Assembly (NCBI RefSeq): GCF_036227405.1
Contig: NZ_CP109473.1
Location: 6,820,001-6,884,000, forward strand
Direction: 5' to 3'
Origin: Streptomyces sp. NBC_01460
Lineage (GTDB): Bacteria; Actinomycetota; Actinomycetes; Streptomycetales; Streptomycetaceae
DNA length: 64,000 bases
Below the pieces are notes generated by a model. It was not told where the DNA came from. It made no database searches and was given only the letters and a program-made list of their open reading frames with translations. Positions 23,638 to 31,963 of this stretch are shown here, piece after piece; the stretch's first letter is position 1; every line of letters starts with the position of its first letter. A program made the position numbers and the translations under genes.

Positions 23638-24903
23638 TCAGGAACCGGCGTTCATGGCCCGCGTGATGTCGGCGGAGGCCTTGGCCGCCTCCTGCTTCGC
23701 GTCACCCCCGGTGAGGACCGCGGTCATGTAGTCCTTGACCGGGTTCTCGGCCTCCACGGCCGCCCAGCCCGGGGTGTTCGGCGTCGCGTGCCCGTTCGCC
23801 GCGCCGACGGCCATGGCCGAGGCACCCGGGTCGTCCGCCACGGCCGGGGCGAGCGACGTCCGGTTCGGGACGTAGCTCATGGCCACCGCGAGCTTCTTCT
23901 GCCAGGCGTCGCCCGTCAGTTCCCTGATGAAGGTCACCGCCGCGTCCGGATGTCCGGCCGCCGCCGGGACGACCAGGTCGGAGCCGCCGGTGAACACCGC
24001 GCCCGGGGTGCCCGCCGTCTTCCCGGGGATCGGGAAGAAGCCGAGCTTCCCCTCGAGCTCCGGGTTGTTCTCGACGACCACGTTGGCGCCGCCCGGGGTG
24101 GAGATGACCTGGGCGACCTGGCCCTGGGCCATCACCTCGGCCTGGGGCGGGTCGTCCTCGTCGGAGTCCCGGGGGCCCTTGCCGAGCGCCTGGAGCCGGG
24201 CGTAGAAGGCCATGCCGCGCAGCGCCTCGGGGGTGTCGAGCGCGCCCTTCCACCGGCCGCCGGACTCGGTCGCCAGGTCCCCGCCCTCGTCCCAGACGAA
24301 GCCGGCCAGCGCGTACCAGAGCTGTCCCGGCAGGTAGATGCCCTGGGTGCCGCCCTTGTTCAGCTTCGTGGTGGCGGCGATCCACTCCTCGCGCGTGGTG
24401 AGCTTCGCGGGGTCGACGCCGGCCTTCTCGAAGAGGTCCTTGCGGTAGACCACGACCCGGTTGGCGGCGTAGTACGGGATGCCGTACTGCTTCCCGTCGT
24501 ACGAGCCCGGCTCGGCCAGGCCCTTCAGCCAGTCACCGCCGTTCAGCTCGTCCTTCTTGTCGCTGAGGTCCAGCAGCCCGCCGCTCTCCGCGAACTGCGC
24601 CACCTGCGTGTTGCCCGCCTCGATCACGTCCGGGGCGTCGTTGCTGGCCAGGGCGGCGGTGATCTTCTGGCCGATGCCGTCCCACTCCTGGATCTGGATC
24701 TTCACGTCGATGTCCGGGTGCGCGGCCTCGAAGCCTTCGGTGAACTCCTTCTGGAACGCGGCCGAGACGCTGTCCCGCATCAGCCAGACATCGACCGTCG
24801 TCACGCCTCCGGCCCCTTCGGCGTCGTCGGCGCCGGAGCTGCAGGCACTGAGAGCGGCGGCCGTCACGAGCGCGGACACACCGGCAAGCAAGCGGTACTT
24901 CAC
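23638..24903 (-). CDS. Sugar ABC importer substrate-binding lipoprotein
   Basis: 421 residues. The lipobox LSAC has Cys21, so it is tethered outside. The body is an extracellular solute-binding protein family 1 fold: TTVDVWLMRDSVSAAFQ, GFEAAHPDIDVKIQ, ALASNDAPDVIEAG, YGIPYYAANRVVVYRKDLFEKAG and GGSDLVVPAAAGHPDAA. The neighbouring GH20 and GH16 suggest an oligosaccharide containing N-acetylhexosamine or beta-glucose, but the ligand cannot be read from sequence. First gene of the operon, divergent from the GntR regulator. Confidence 0.92.
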   Translation of the reverse strand: MKYRLLAGVSALVTAAALSACSSGADDAEGAGGVTTVDVWLMRDSVSAAFQKEFTEGFEAAHPDIDVKIQIQEWDGIGQKITAALASNDAPDVIEAGNTQVAQFAESGGLLDLSDKKDELNGGDWLKGLAEPGSYDGKQYGIPYYAANRVVVYRKDLFEKAGVDPAKLTTREEWIAATTKLNKGGTQGIYLPGQLWYALAGFVWDEGGDLATESGGRWKGALDTPEALRGMAFYARLQALGKGPRDSDEDDPPQAEVMAQGQVAQVISTPGGANVVVENNPELEGKLGFFPIPGKTAGTPGAVFTGGSDLVVPAAAGHPDAAVTFIRELTGDAWQKKLAVAMSYVPNRTSLAPAVADDPGASAMAVGAANGHATPNTPGWAAVEAENPVKDYMTAVLTGGDAKQEAAKASADITRAMNAGS

Positions 24904-24927
24904 GGTTCACCTCAACGGGAGCAGAGA

Positions 24928-25101
24928 CCTGACCACCTGACCAGTGAAGCCCACTGGACAGCTCACCTCTTGGTGGTGGATGAAGGTGGCATAGACCAAT
25001 GGGGCCGTCAAGCCCTTGTGTACAAAGGGATTTTGGGGACTCCGGTGCGTCCGGCTCTCGTCTCATGGCGATGAGGGTGGTTAGAATCTCTCTGACCAGT
25101 G
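24928..25101. promoter_or_regulatory. Divergent control region of the ABC operon and GntR gene
   Basis: CTGACCAGTG occurs exactly at 24937-24946 and 25092-25101. CTGACCA-like words also precede the first copy (24930-24936). TGGCATAGACCA at 24987-24998 matches the DasR-type core TGGTCTAGACCA at 10 of 12 positions. The divergent GntR/HutC regulator is the obvious candidate to bind here. Nothing else is seen in this 250-nt gap. Confidence 0.5.
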
Positions 25102-25152
25102 GCCATGGATTGCTCAACTGGTAAAGGGAGCGGAACGCGCGAAGGGGAACGC

Positions 25153-25995
25153 ATGAAAGCCGACGTACCGGGGACGGTGCTCAAGAGGGAACGGGCGCGC
25201 GACGCGGTCCTCGAGCTGATCGAGAGCCGCAGCCCCGGGGACGCCATCCCGTCCGAGCGGGCCCTCTGCGCCCTGCTCGGGGTGTCCCGGCCCACCCTGC
25301 GTGCCGCCGTCGACGAGCTGGTGGCCGCCGGCCTGCTGGTCCGCGAGCACGGGCGCGGGATGTTCGTCGCGCCGGAGAAGATCACCCAGGAGCTGGTCTC
25401 GGCGGACCTCGCCCTGAGCGTGCCGCAGGCGGCCGGCGCGTGGTCGAGCCGGCTCCTGGAGTTCACCACCCTCCAGGCCGGCGCCCGGGTCGGCCGCAAG
25501 CTGCGGATGTCGCCCGCCGAGGAGGTCGTCTACGTCGCACGGCTGCGCCTGGTCGACGGCGCGCCCATGGCGATCGAGCACCTGCACATCAGGGCGGCGC
25601 TCGTCCCCGGCCTGTCGGCGCAGGAGCTGGAGGACGGCGATCTCTACGAGCACCTCCGGCACACCCACGGGGTCCATGTCCGGGAGGCGGTCCAGGCCAT
25701 CGAGCCGACCGTCGTCACACGGGCGGAGGCCCAGCTCCTGGGGGTCCCCGAGCTCTCCCCGGCCCTGCTCTTCGAGCGTCTGACCTCGGACGTCTCCGGG
25801 GTGCCCGTGGAGTACGTCCACTCGCTGTACCGGGGCGACCGCTACCGGATCGTCTCCCGCCTCGCGCTCGGGCCCGCCGCGGCGACCGCGGGGCTGGTCA
25901 GGGACGGGCACCACCCGGGGATCCCGCCCGGGGACTTCGCGCACGGCGACCCGATCGCCTCGTCCACCCGGGGGGACATCCAGGCGGGGCCCTGA
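25153..25995 (+). CDS. GntR-family (HutC-type) regulator
   Basis: 280 residues from the ATG at 25153 (GAAGGGGAA upstream). Residues 10-70 are the winged helix (GDAIPSERALCALLGVSRPTLRAAVDELV, then LLVREHGRGMFVAP). The rest is the UTRA effector-binding domain, with RKLRMSPAEEVVYVARLRLVDGAPMAIEHLHI and PALLFERLTSDVSGVPVEYVHSLYRGDRY. HutC-type GntR proteins sense sugars or sugar phosphates. The divergent ABC/GH20/GH16 operon is its likely target. The 25996-26171 gap holds only GC-rich hairpins, presumably its terminator. Confidence 0.92.
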   Translation: MKADVPGTVLKRERARDAVLELIESRSPGDAIPSERALCALLGVSRPTLRAAVDELVAAGLLVREHGRGMFVAPEKITQELVSADLALSVPQAAGAWSSRLLEFTTLQAGARVGRKLRMSPAEEVVYVARLRLVDGAPMAIEHLHIRAALVPGLSAQELEDGDLYEHLRHTHGVHVREAVQAIEPTVVTRAEAQLLGVPELSPALLFERLTSDVSGVPVEYVHSLYRGDRYRIVSRLALGPAAATAGLVRDGHHPGIPPGDFAHGDPIASSTRGDIQAGP

Positions 25996-26171
25996 GCGCC
26001 GGGGAGCCGGGTGCGTCCGGCCCGCAGCGGGCGCCCGCCGGGCGCCGGCCCGGGGCGCGTCCGGGTGTCCGGGACCGGGGCGTCGGGTCCGAGGGGGTCC
26101 GGGAGCCCGTGCCTTAGGGTCGGGGCGAGCCGCGCGAGCCGACGGACGCGGCGGGACATGAGGGAGGCACC

Positions 26172-26423
26172 GTGCGCTTGAGGGTGGAATTCACCACCGA
26201 GCCCTTCGATCTGGACGAGGCACCCGCCCACGCGGTGGTGGCCCGCGAGGTCATCCACTCCGCCGACCTGGACGCGGTGGACGTGGGCCCCTTCGGGAAC
26301 ACGGCCGAAGGGGGCGCCGACCAGGTGCTGACCGCCGTGGACTCCCTGCTGCGCAAGGCCCTGGCCTCGGGCGCCACCCGGGTCTCCCTCCAGCTCAACG
26401 TGATCGGGGAGGACACCCCGTGA
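26172..26423 (+). CDS. Small protein of the thiamine-binding (MTH1187/YkoF-like) type
   Basis: 83 residues from a GTG with GAGGGAGGC upstream. It reads MRLRVEFTTEPFDLDEA, then LDAVDVGPFGNTAEG and ATRVSLQLNVIGE. The beta-alpha-beta pattern and GPFGNTAEG turn resemble the ferredoxin-like Thiamine_BP family (DUF77), some members of which bind thiamine. The match is from memory and partial. It overlaps the next gene by 4 nt (GTGA), so the two are co-translated, just upstream of the urate operon. Confidence 0.55.
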   Translation: MRLRVEFTTEPFDLDEAPAHAVVAREVIHSADLDAVDVGPFGNTAEGGADQVLTAVDSLLRKALASGATRVSLQLNVIGEDTP

Positions 26424-26797
26424 CCGAACCGGCCGACCACCCGCTGGTCACCGCGGTGAAGCCCCTCGTCGACGCCATGGGGGCCGAGATCCTCGCCCCG
26501 GACCAGGCCACCACCGAGGACGTGGTGCTCGCCTGGGAGGGGGCGGACGTCATAGCGGTACGGCTCCCGCAGCTCTCCGAATCGCTCGACCACATCCTGG
26601 CCGCGATGGAGCGGCGGCACGGGATGCCGCTGGCAGACCTGGACCGTAAGGCGAAGCAAGGAGTGGTCCGGACCCTGGAGGCACGCGGTGCCTTCTCGGT
26701 GCGGCACGGGGTGGAGACGGTGGCGGGGGCCCTCGGGGTCAGCCGCTTCACCGTCTACAACTACCTGAACCGCGACAATGCGGCCAAGGGTGTCTAG
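26420..26797 (+). CDS. HTH_22-type (YheO C-terminal-like) regulator next to the urate operon
   Basis: 125 residues. The C-terminal segment from DLDRKAKQGVVRTLEARGAF through VAGALGVSRFTVYNYLNRD fits the HTH_22 domain of YheO/DauR-like regulators. The N-terminal 70 residues look like a small PAS-like or ligand domain. It ends 68 nt before motif B of the urate promoter and is the only regulator between the sugar locus and the uricase genes. It is therefore my best guess for the motif-B regulator, without direct proof. Confidence 0.65.
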   Translation: MTEPADHPLVTAVKPLVDAMGAEILAPDQATTEDVVLAWEGADVIAVRLPQLSESLDHILAAMERRHGMPLADLDRKAKQGVVRTLEARGAFSVRHGVETVAGALGVSRFTVYNYLNRDNAAKGV

Positions 26798-26861
26798 CCG
26801 ACCCGTAACGCCTCTCGATGCCGCCGTCCGGGAACTCGGGCGGCGGCATCATCTGTTCGCG

Positions 26862-26907
26862 CAATTTCAACAAACTGTTGACGTGGTGTTGCGAAGAGCG
26901 TTAGCTA
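26862..26907 (+). promoter_or_regulatory. Urate operon promoter overlapped by motif B
   Basis: TTGACG (26878-26883), then an 18-nt spacer and TAGCTA (26902-26907). TTCAACAAACTGTTGAC (26866-26882) overlaps the -35. The 25 nt at 26862-26886 recur exactly, inverted, in front of katA. A bound repressor would block polymerase at both. Confidence 0.75.
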
Positions 26908-26953
26908 TCCGCAGCCCGACAACGCACAGCGAGAAAAAGCCACGGAGGCTCCC

Positions 26954-27460
26954 GTGACTACGAGCTCCACACCGGGCCTCGCCCGGTTCAACACCCTGGC
27001 GGACGAAGAGGCCACAGCCGCACTGCACGAGGTGTGTGCCAGTACGGCGTGGGGAACCTTCGTCCTCGCCCACCGGCCCTACACCGGCCCGGAAGCCCTG
27101 TTCTCCGCGAGCGACGCCGCCATGGCCGAGCTCTCCGCGGAGGACCTGGCCGAGGCGATGGCCGGCCACCCGCCGATCGGACGCCCCAAGCCCGGGGACC
27201 CGGCCTCCGCCCGTGAGCAGCGGGGGATGGCCGGTGCGTCCGAGGAGCTCAAGGCCGAGATGCTCGAACTCAACCTGGCCTACCAGGAGCGGTTCGGACA
27301 CGTCTTCCTGATCTGCGCCACCGGAGCCACCGGTGAGCAGATGCGCGACGCGGTGAAGGCCCGGTCCGGCAACTCGCCCGAGCAGGAACGCGAGATCGTC
27401 CGCACCGAGCTGGGCAAGATCAACCGCATCCGGCTGACCCGCCTCGTGCAGGACTCCTGA
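26954..27460 (+). CDS. uraD: OHCU decarboxylase
   Basis: 168 residues from a GTG with GGAGG 7 nt upstream. It converts 2-oxo-4-hydroxy-4-carboxy-5-ureidoimidazoline to (S)-allantoin. Family marks are the catalytic His and following loop in GHPPIGRPKP, EQRGM, LNLAYQERFGHVFLICATG and the C-terminal ELGKINRIRLTRL. First gene of the urate-degradation operon, followed at 33-41 nt by HIU hydrolase. Its product feeds AllB, encoded 27 kb away. Confidence 0.93.
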   Translation: MTTSSTPGLARFNTLADEEATAALHEVCASTAWGTFVLAHRPYTGPEALFSASDAAMAELSAEDLAEAMAGHPPIGRPKPGDPASAREQRGMAGASEELKAEMLELNLAYQERFGHVFLICATGATGEQMRDAVKARSGNSPEQEREIVRTELGKINRIRLTRLVQDS

Positions 27461-27501
27461 GCCCTCGCACCACCCGAAGAGAAACAAGGAGCGTGACGGT
27501 C

Positions 27502-27894
27502 TTGAGCACCGACACCACCGCATCGGTGTCCACCCACATCCTGGACACCAGCATCGGCCGTCCCGCCGAAGCCGTCACCGTCTCCCTGGCCGCCCGCAGC
27601 GGCGGCGACACGCAGTACGTGACGCTCGGCGGATCCGCGACCGACGCGGACGGGCGCTGCAAAGACCTGCCGGCCCTGCCGGAAGGAACCACCCACGTAC
27701 GGCTCGTCTTCGACACCGAGTCGTACTTCACCGCGAAGAAGCAAGCCGAGGCGCAGCAGGACGCCCCCCGCGTAAGGGACAGCGGCGCGTTCTTCCCGGA
27801 GGTGGCGATCGCATTCGCCGTCACCCCGGGCGAGCACTACCACGTACCGCTGCTGCTCAACCCGTTCGGCTACTCCGTTTACCGAGGGAGCTAG
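27502..27894 (+). CDS. uraH: 5-hydroxyisourate hydrolase (transthyretin-like)
   Basis: 130 residues from a TTG 10 nt after AAGGAG. The upstream in-frame GTG at 27493 overlaps the ribosome-site spacing and is unlikely. The N-terminal signature VSTHILDTSIGRPA and the C-terminal tetrapeptide YRGS are diagnostic of HIU hydrolases, with catalytic His and Arg in those motifs. It hydrolyses 5-hydroxyisourate made by uricase to OHCU. The protein carries an insertion (KKQAEAQQDAPRVRDSGAF) before the PEV motif. It ends 6 nt before the uricase gene. Confidence 0.93.
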   Translation: MSTDTTASVSTHILDTSIGRPAEAVTVSLAARSGGDTQYVTLGGSATDADGRCKDLPALPEGTTHVRLVFDTESYFTAKKQAEAQQDAPRVRDSGAFFPEVAIAFAVTPGEHYHVPLLLNPFGYSVYRGS

Positions 27895-27900
27895 CAGACA

Positions 27901-28824
27901 ATGCCCACGATTCTCGGCCAGAACCAGTACGGCAAAGCAGAGAACCGCGTCGTCAAGATCACGCGGGACGGCGACACCCACCACATCAAGGACCTCAACG
28001 TCTCGGTCGCGCTCTCCGGCGACATGGACGACGTCCACTACTCCGGTTCCAACGCCAACGTCCTGCCGACCGACACCACCAAGAACACGGTGTTCGCCTT
28101 CGCCAAGGAACACGGCATCGAGTCCGCCGAGCAGTTCGGCATCCACCTCGCGCGGCACTTCGTGACCTCGCAGGAGCCGATCCAGGTGGCCCGGATCAGG
28201 ATCGAGGAGTACGGCTGGGAGCGCATCGCGACCTCCGACGGCAACTCCAAGTTCATCGGCGCCGACGAGGTCAAGCACTCCTTCGTCCGCAAGGGCCAGG
28301 AGACGCGCACCACCCAGATCACCTTCGACGGTGAGAAGTGGGAGGTCATCTCCGGCCTCAAGGACCTGAGCGTCATGAACTCCACCAACTCGGAGTTCTG
28401 GGGCTACGTCAAGGACAAGTACACGACGCTGAAGGAGGCGTACGACCGCATCCTCGCGACGGACGTCTCCGCCAAGTGGCGCTACAACTGGACCAGCGAC
28501 GACGAGCGCATGCCGAACTGGGAGAAGTCCTACGAGCAGACGCGCAAGCACATGCTCCAGGCCTTCGCGGAGACGTACTCCCTCTCGCTCCAGCAGACCC
28601 TCTACCAGATGGGTTCGCGCATCATCAACAACCGCAGCGAGATCGACGAGATCCGCTTCTCGCTGCCGAACAACCACCACTTCCTGGTCGACCTGGAGCC
28701 CTTCGGCCTCAAGAACGACAACGAGGTGTACTTCGCGGCCGACCGCCCGTACGGCCTCATCGAGGCGACGGTGCTCCGGGACGGCGTCGAGCCGAAGATC
28801 CCGGTCGACCTGACCAACCTCTGA
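27901..28824 (+). CDS. uao: Urate oxidase (uricase)
   Basis: 307 residues, normal for cofactor-free uricases. Key features are the N-terminal YGKAENRVVKI (catalytic Lys region), the signature SGSNANVLPTDTTKNTVFAF with the active-site Thr, FGIHLARHF, and the tunnel residues near SLQQTLYQMG and HHFLVDLEPFGL. It oxidises urate with O2 to 5-hydroxyisourate and H2O2. Third gene of the operon; a hairpin follows the stop. The peroxide output explains the shared promoter block with katA. Confidence 0.97.
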   Translation: MPTILGQNQYGKAENRVVKITRDGDTHHIKDLNVSVALSGDMDDVHYSGSNANVLPTDTTKNTVFAFAKEHGIESAEQFGIHLARHFVTSQEPIQVARIRIEEYGWERIATSDGNSKFIGADEVKHSFVRKGQETRTTQITFDGEKWEVISGLKDLSVMNSTNSEFWGYVKDKYTTLKEAYDRILATDVSAKWRYNWTSDDERMPNWEKSYEQTRKHMLQAFAETYSLSLQQTLYQMGSRIINNRSEIDEIRFSLPNNHHFLVDLEPFGLKNDNEVYFAADRPYGLIEATVLRDGVEPKIPVDLTNL

Positions 28825-28835
28825 CGCGGTGCTGA

Positions 28836-28870
28836 ACCGGTCCCCGCCCGCCGAGGCGGCGGGGACCGGT
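28836..28870 (+). terminator. 13-bp hairpin after uricase
   Basis: ACCGGTCCCCGCC (28836-28848) pairs with GGCGGGGACCGGT (28858-28870). It may reduce readthrough into the permease gene 20 nt downstream rather than block it fully. Confidence 0.65.
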
Positions 28871-28889
28871 CATCCCGGAGGGAAATCCC

Positions 28890-30290
28890 ATGGCACAGCC
28901 TGCAACGGGGCCGGCGAAAGGCCCATGTACCGCCCCACCGACCGCTGCCGGAACGGCAGTTCACCCGGTGGACGAGAAGCTCCCGCCCTCGCGGCTCGTC
29001 CCCGCCGCGCTCCAGCACATCGCCGCCATGTACGCGGGCGTCGTCACCCCTCCGCTCATCATCGGGCAGGCCGTCGGTCTCGACGCGGCCGGCATGACCC
29101 GTCTCATCGCGGCGAGCCTCCTGATCGCGGGACTCGCCACCCTCCTCCAGACCCTCGGTGCCGCACGCTTCGCCGGGAACCGGCTGCCCTTCGTCAACGC
29201 GGCGTCCTCCGCCGGGATCGCGCCGATGCTCGCCATCGCGGAGACCAGCGCCCCCGGCCACCAACTCCCCGCGATCTACGGGGCGGTACTCGTCGCAGGC
29301 GTCTTCTGCCTGGCCGTCGGACCCTTCTTCGGGCGGCTGCTGCGCTTCTTCCCGCCCCTCGTCACCGGCGTCGTCATCACGCTCATCGGCGTCACCCTGA
29401 TGCCGGTACCGGTCGGCTGGGCTCAGGGCGGCGACGCCACCGCCGACGACTTCGGCGCCATGAAGTACCTGGCGCTGGCCGCCTTCACCCTCGTCGTCAT
29501 CCTGATCATCCAGCGCTTCGGGCGCGGCTTCGTCAAGCAGACCGCCCTGCTCGCGGGCATGCTGCTCGGCACGCTGGCCGCGATTCCCTTCGGGCTCGCC
29601 GACTTCTCCGCGCTCGGCTCCGCCCCCGTGGCCGCCCTGCCGACGCCCTTCGCCTTCGGCGCACCCGAGTTCCAGCCCGCCGCGATCCTCTCCCTGTGCA
29701 TCGTGATGCTCGTGCTGATGACGGAGTCGTCGGCCGGCATGCTGGCGCTCGGCGAGATCTGCGAGCGGCGCACCGACGGCGCCACGATCACCCGCGGTCT
29801 GCGCACGGACGGGATCGCCACGCTCGTCGGACCGGTCTTCGGAGGCTTCCCGACCAGCGCCTTCGCCCAGAACGTCGGCGTCGTGTCGCTCACGCGGGTA
29901 CGCAGCCGCTACGTCGTCGCCGCGGCCGGCGGCGCCCTGATCGTCCTGGGCGTGTTCCCCATGCTGGGCGCGGTCGTCTCGCTGGTCCCCATGCCCGTGC
30001 TCGGCGGCGCCGGCATCGTCCTGTTCGGCTCGATCGCGGTGAGCGGCATCCGGACCCTGGCCGAGGCCGGCCTCGACGACAGCTCCAACATCATCCTCGT
30101 GGCGGTGGCACTCGGCGCGGGCATCATCCCGCTCGCGGCCCCCGCCTTCTACGCCGGATTCCCGTCCTGGGCACAGACCGTGCTCGGATCCGGGATCAGT
30201 GCGGGCGCGCTCGTCGCGGTCCTGCTCAATCTGTTCTTCCATCATCTCGGCACCCACAGCCGTAACGCTGTGGCACTCAAATCCTCCTAG
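28890..30290 (+). CDS. NCS2-family urate/xanthine permease
   Basis: 466 residues with about 12-14 membrane segments. Typical NCS2 features are LQHIAAMYAGVVTPPLIIG in TM1, LPFVNAASSAGIAPM, VTGVVITLIGVTLMPV and the TESSAGMLALGEI and FPTSAFAQNVGVVSLTRVRSRY motifs around TM8-TM10, which define the purine site. Location right after uricase argues for urate or xanthine uptake. GGAGGG precedes the ATG. A paralogue lies at 31964-33436. Confidence 0.92.
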   Translation: MAQPATGPAKGPCTAPPTAAGTAVHPVDEKLPPSRLVPAALQHIAAMYAGVVTPPLIIGQAVGLDAAGMTRLIAASLLIAGLATLLQTLGAARFAGNRLPFVNAASSAGIAPMLAIAETSAPGHQLPAIYGAVLVAGVFCLAVGPFFGRLLRFFPPLVTGVVITLIGVTLMPVPVGWAQGGDATADDFGAMKYLALAAFTLVVILIIQRFGRGFVKQTALLAGMLLGTLAAIPFGLADFSALGSAPVAALPTPFAFGAPEFQPAAILSLCIVMLVLMTESSAGMLALGEICERRTDGATITRGLRTDGIATLVGPVFGGFPTSAFAQNVGVVSLTRVRSRYVVAAAGGALIVLGVFPMLGAVVSLVPMPVLGGAGIVLFGSIAVSGIRTLAEAGLDDSSNIILVAVALGAGIIPLAAPAFYAGFPSWAQTVLGSGISAGALVAVLLNLFFHHLGTHSRNAVALKSS

Positions 30291-30335
30291 GGTCCTGCCG
30301 TGCCCACATCGCCAGAGACAGAAGAGGGAAGCACC

Positions 30336-31733
30336 ATGGCAGCTTCGGCGGATTCAAGGACCACTGAGCGCATCGTGATCGAGAACTGCTCGATCGCCAC
30401 GGTCGACGCCCACGACACCGAGTACGCCTCGGGGTACATCGTCGTGGCCGACAACCGCATCGAGTCCGTCGGCGCCGGCAAGGCGCCGGAGGGACTCACG
30501 GGTGTCGTACGGCGTGTCGACGGCACCGGCCACCTCGCCACACCCGGCCTGGTCAACACCCACCACCACTTCTACCAGTGGATCACCCGGGGCCTCGCGA
30601 CCGACCACAACCTCTTCGACTGGCTGGTCGCGCTCTACCCGACGTGGGCGCGCATCGACGAGCCCATGGCCCGTACCGCCGCGCAGGGTTCGCTGGCGAT
30701 GATGGCCCGCGGCGGGGTCACCACCGCGATGGACCACCACTACGTCTACCCCCAGGGCTCCGGCGACCTGTCCGGCGCGATCATCGGCGCGGCCCGCGAC
30801 ATGGGCGTACGGTTCACCCTCGCCCGCGGCTCCATGGACCGCAGCGAGAAGGACGGCGGGCTGCCGCCGGACTTCGCGGTGGAGACCCTCGACGGCGCGC
30901 TCGCCGCCACCGAGGCGACCATCGACGCCCACCACGACGCCTCCTTCGGTGCGATGACGCAGGTCGCCGTCGCCCCCTGTTCGCCCTTCTCCGTGTCCAC
31001 CGAACTGATGCGGCAGGGTGCCGAGTTGGCGCGTCGACGCGGCGTACGGCTGCACACGCACGGTTCGGAGACCGTCGAGGAGGAGCAGTTCTGCAAGGAA
31101 CTGTTCGGGATGGGCCCCACGGACTACTTCGAGTCGACCGGCTGGCTCGGCGACGACGTGTGGATGGCGCACTGCGTCCACATGAACGACTCCGACATCG
31201 CCGCCTTCGCCCGCACCGGCACCGGCGTCGCGCACTGCCCGTCCTCCAACGCCCGCCTCGCCGCCGGTATCGCCCGCGTCCCCGACATGCTCGCCGCCGG
31301 TGTCCCCGTCGGGCTCGGCGTCGACGGCACCGCGTCCAACGAGTCCGGCGAACTCCACACCGAGCTGCGCAACGCGCTCCTCATCAACCGCCTCGGCGCC
31401 CACCGCGAGAAGGCGCTGAACGCCCGTCAGGCGCTGCGCCTGGGCACCCACGGCGGCGCCAGGGTCCTCGGCCGGGGCGACGAGATCGGCTCCCTGGAGC
31501 CGGGCAAGCTCGCCGACCTCGTGCTGTGGAAGCTGGACACCCTCGCCCACGCGTCCATCGCCGACCCGGTGACCGCCCTGGTCTTCGGCGCCGCGGCCCC
31601 CGTCACCCTGTCCCTCGTCAACGGCAGGACCGTCGTCGAGGACGGCCGCCTCACCACGGTGGACGAGGACGCCATCGCCCGCGCGACCCGCGACGAGGCG
31701 AGGCGCCTGGCGCAGATCGCCGCCGGAGCCTGA
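30336..31733 (+). CDS. Amidohydrolase, probable 8-oxoguanine deaminase
   Basis: 465 residues from the ATG at 30336 (GAGGGAAGC upstream). Metal motifs are NTHHHFYQW, HTHGSETVEEE and HCVHMND, plus the GVDGTASNESGE loop typical of AtzB/8-oxoguanine deaminase-like enzymes of the ATZ/TRZ group. It is likely to deaminate a purine such as 8-oxoguanine to urate, feeding uricase. The older annotation of relatives as hydroxydechloroatrazine hydrolases reflects homology only. It lies between two purine permeases. Confidence 0.85.
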   Translation: MAASADSRTTERIVIENCSIATVDAHDTEYASGYIVVADNRIESVGAGKAPEGLTGVVRRVDGTGHLATPGLVNTHHHFYQWITRGLATDHNLFDWLVALYPTWARIDEPMARTAAQGSLAMMARGGVTTAMDHHYVYPQGSGDLSGAIIGAARDMGVRFTLARGSMDRSEKDGGLPPDFAVETLDGALAATEATIDAHHDASFGAMTQVAVAPCSPFSVSTELMRQGAELARRRGVRLHTHGSETVEEEQFCKELFGMGPTDYFESTGWLGDDVWMAHCVHMNDSDIAAFARTGTGVAHCPSSNARLAAGIARVPDMLAAGVPVGLGVDGTASNESGELHTELRNALLINRLGAHREKALNARQALRLGTHGGARVLGRGDEIGSLEPGKLADLVLWKLDTLAHASIADPVTALVFGAAAPVTLSLVNGRTVVEDGRLTTVDEDAIARATRDEARRLAQIAAGA

Positions 31734-31807
31734 CGCTCCGCACCCCCATGACAGGCCGGCCGGGGGGGACGGCCCTCGGCCGGCCGCCGCGGACCCACAC
31801 GGTCCAC

Positions 31808-31872
31808 GGCAGCCTGTGCCGGGTGCGCGCGATCTCTGTCGCGCGCCCCGCACAGGTGAGCTCCAAGCTGCC
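31808..31872 (+). other. Strong multi-part hairpin upstream of the second NCS2 permease
   Basis: GGCAGC/GCTGCC (31808-31813/31867-31872), CCTGTGC/GCACAGG (31813-31819/31850-31856) and GCGCGCGA/TCGCGCGC inside build one extended structure in the 230-nt gap between the deaminase and permease genes. It could be a terminator or a leader structure. It does not match any riboswitch consensus I know. Confidence 0.45.
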
Positions 31873-31963
31873 CGCACCAGCTGCACGACCTGCACCAACG
31901 CACCACTCAGCACCACCTCCCTGATACCCACGTCGCCCGACGTGTACCCGACCGGAGGAAGCC

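Noticed and set aside
28836..28870. End of the urate operon at the uricase hairpin
   Set aside because: The permease gene starts only 20 nt later without a visible promoter, so partial readthrough is more likely than a full stop.
31734..31963. Guanidine or purine riboswitch before the NCS2 permease
   Set aside because: The stems do not contain the conserved loops of guanidine-I/II/III or purine aptamers that I know.
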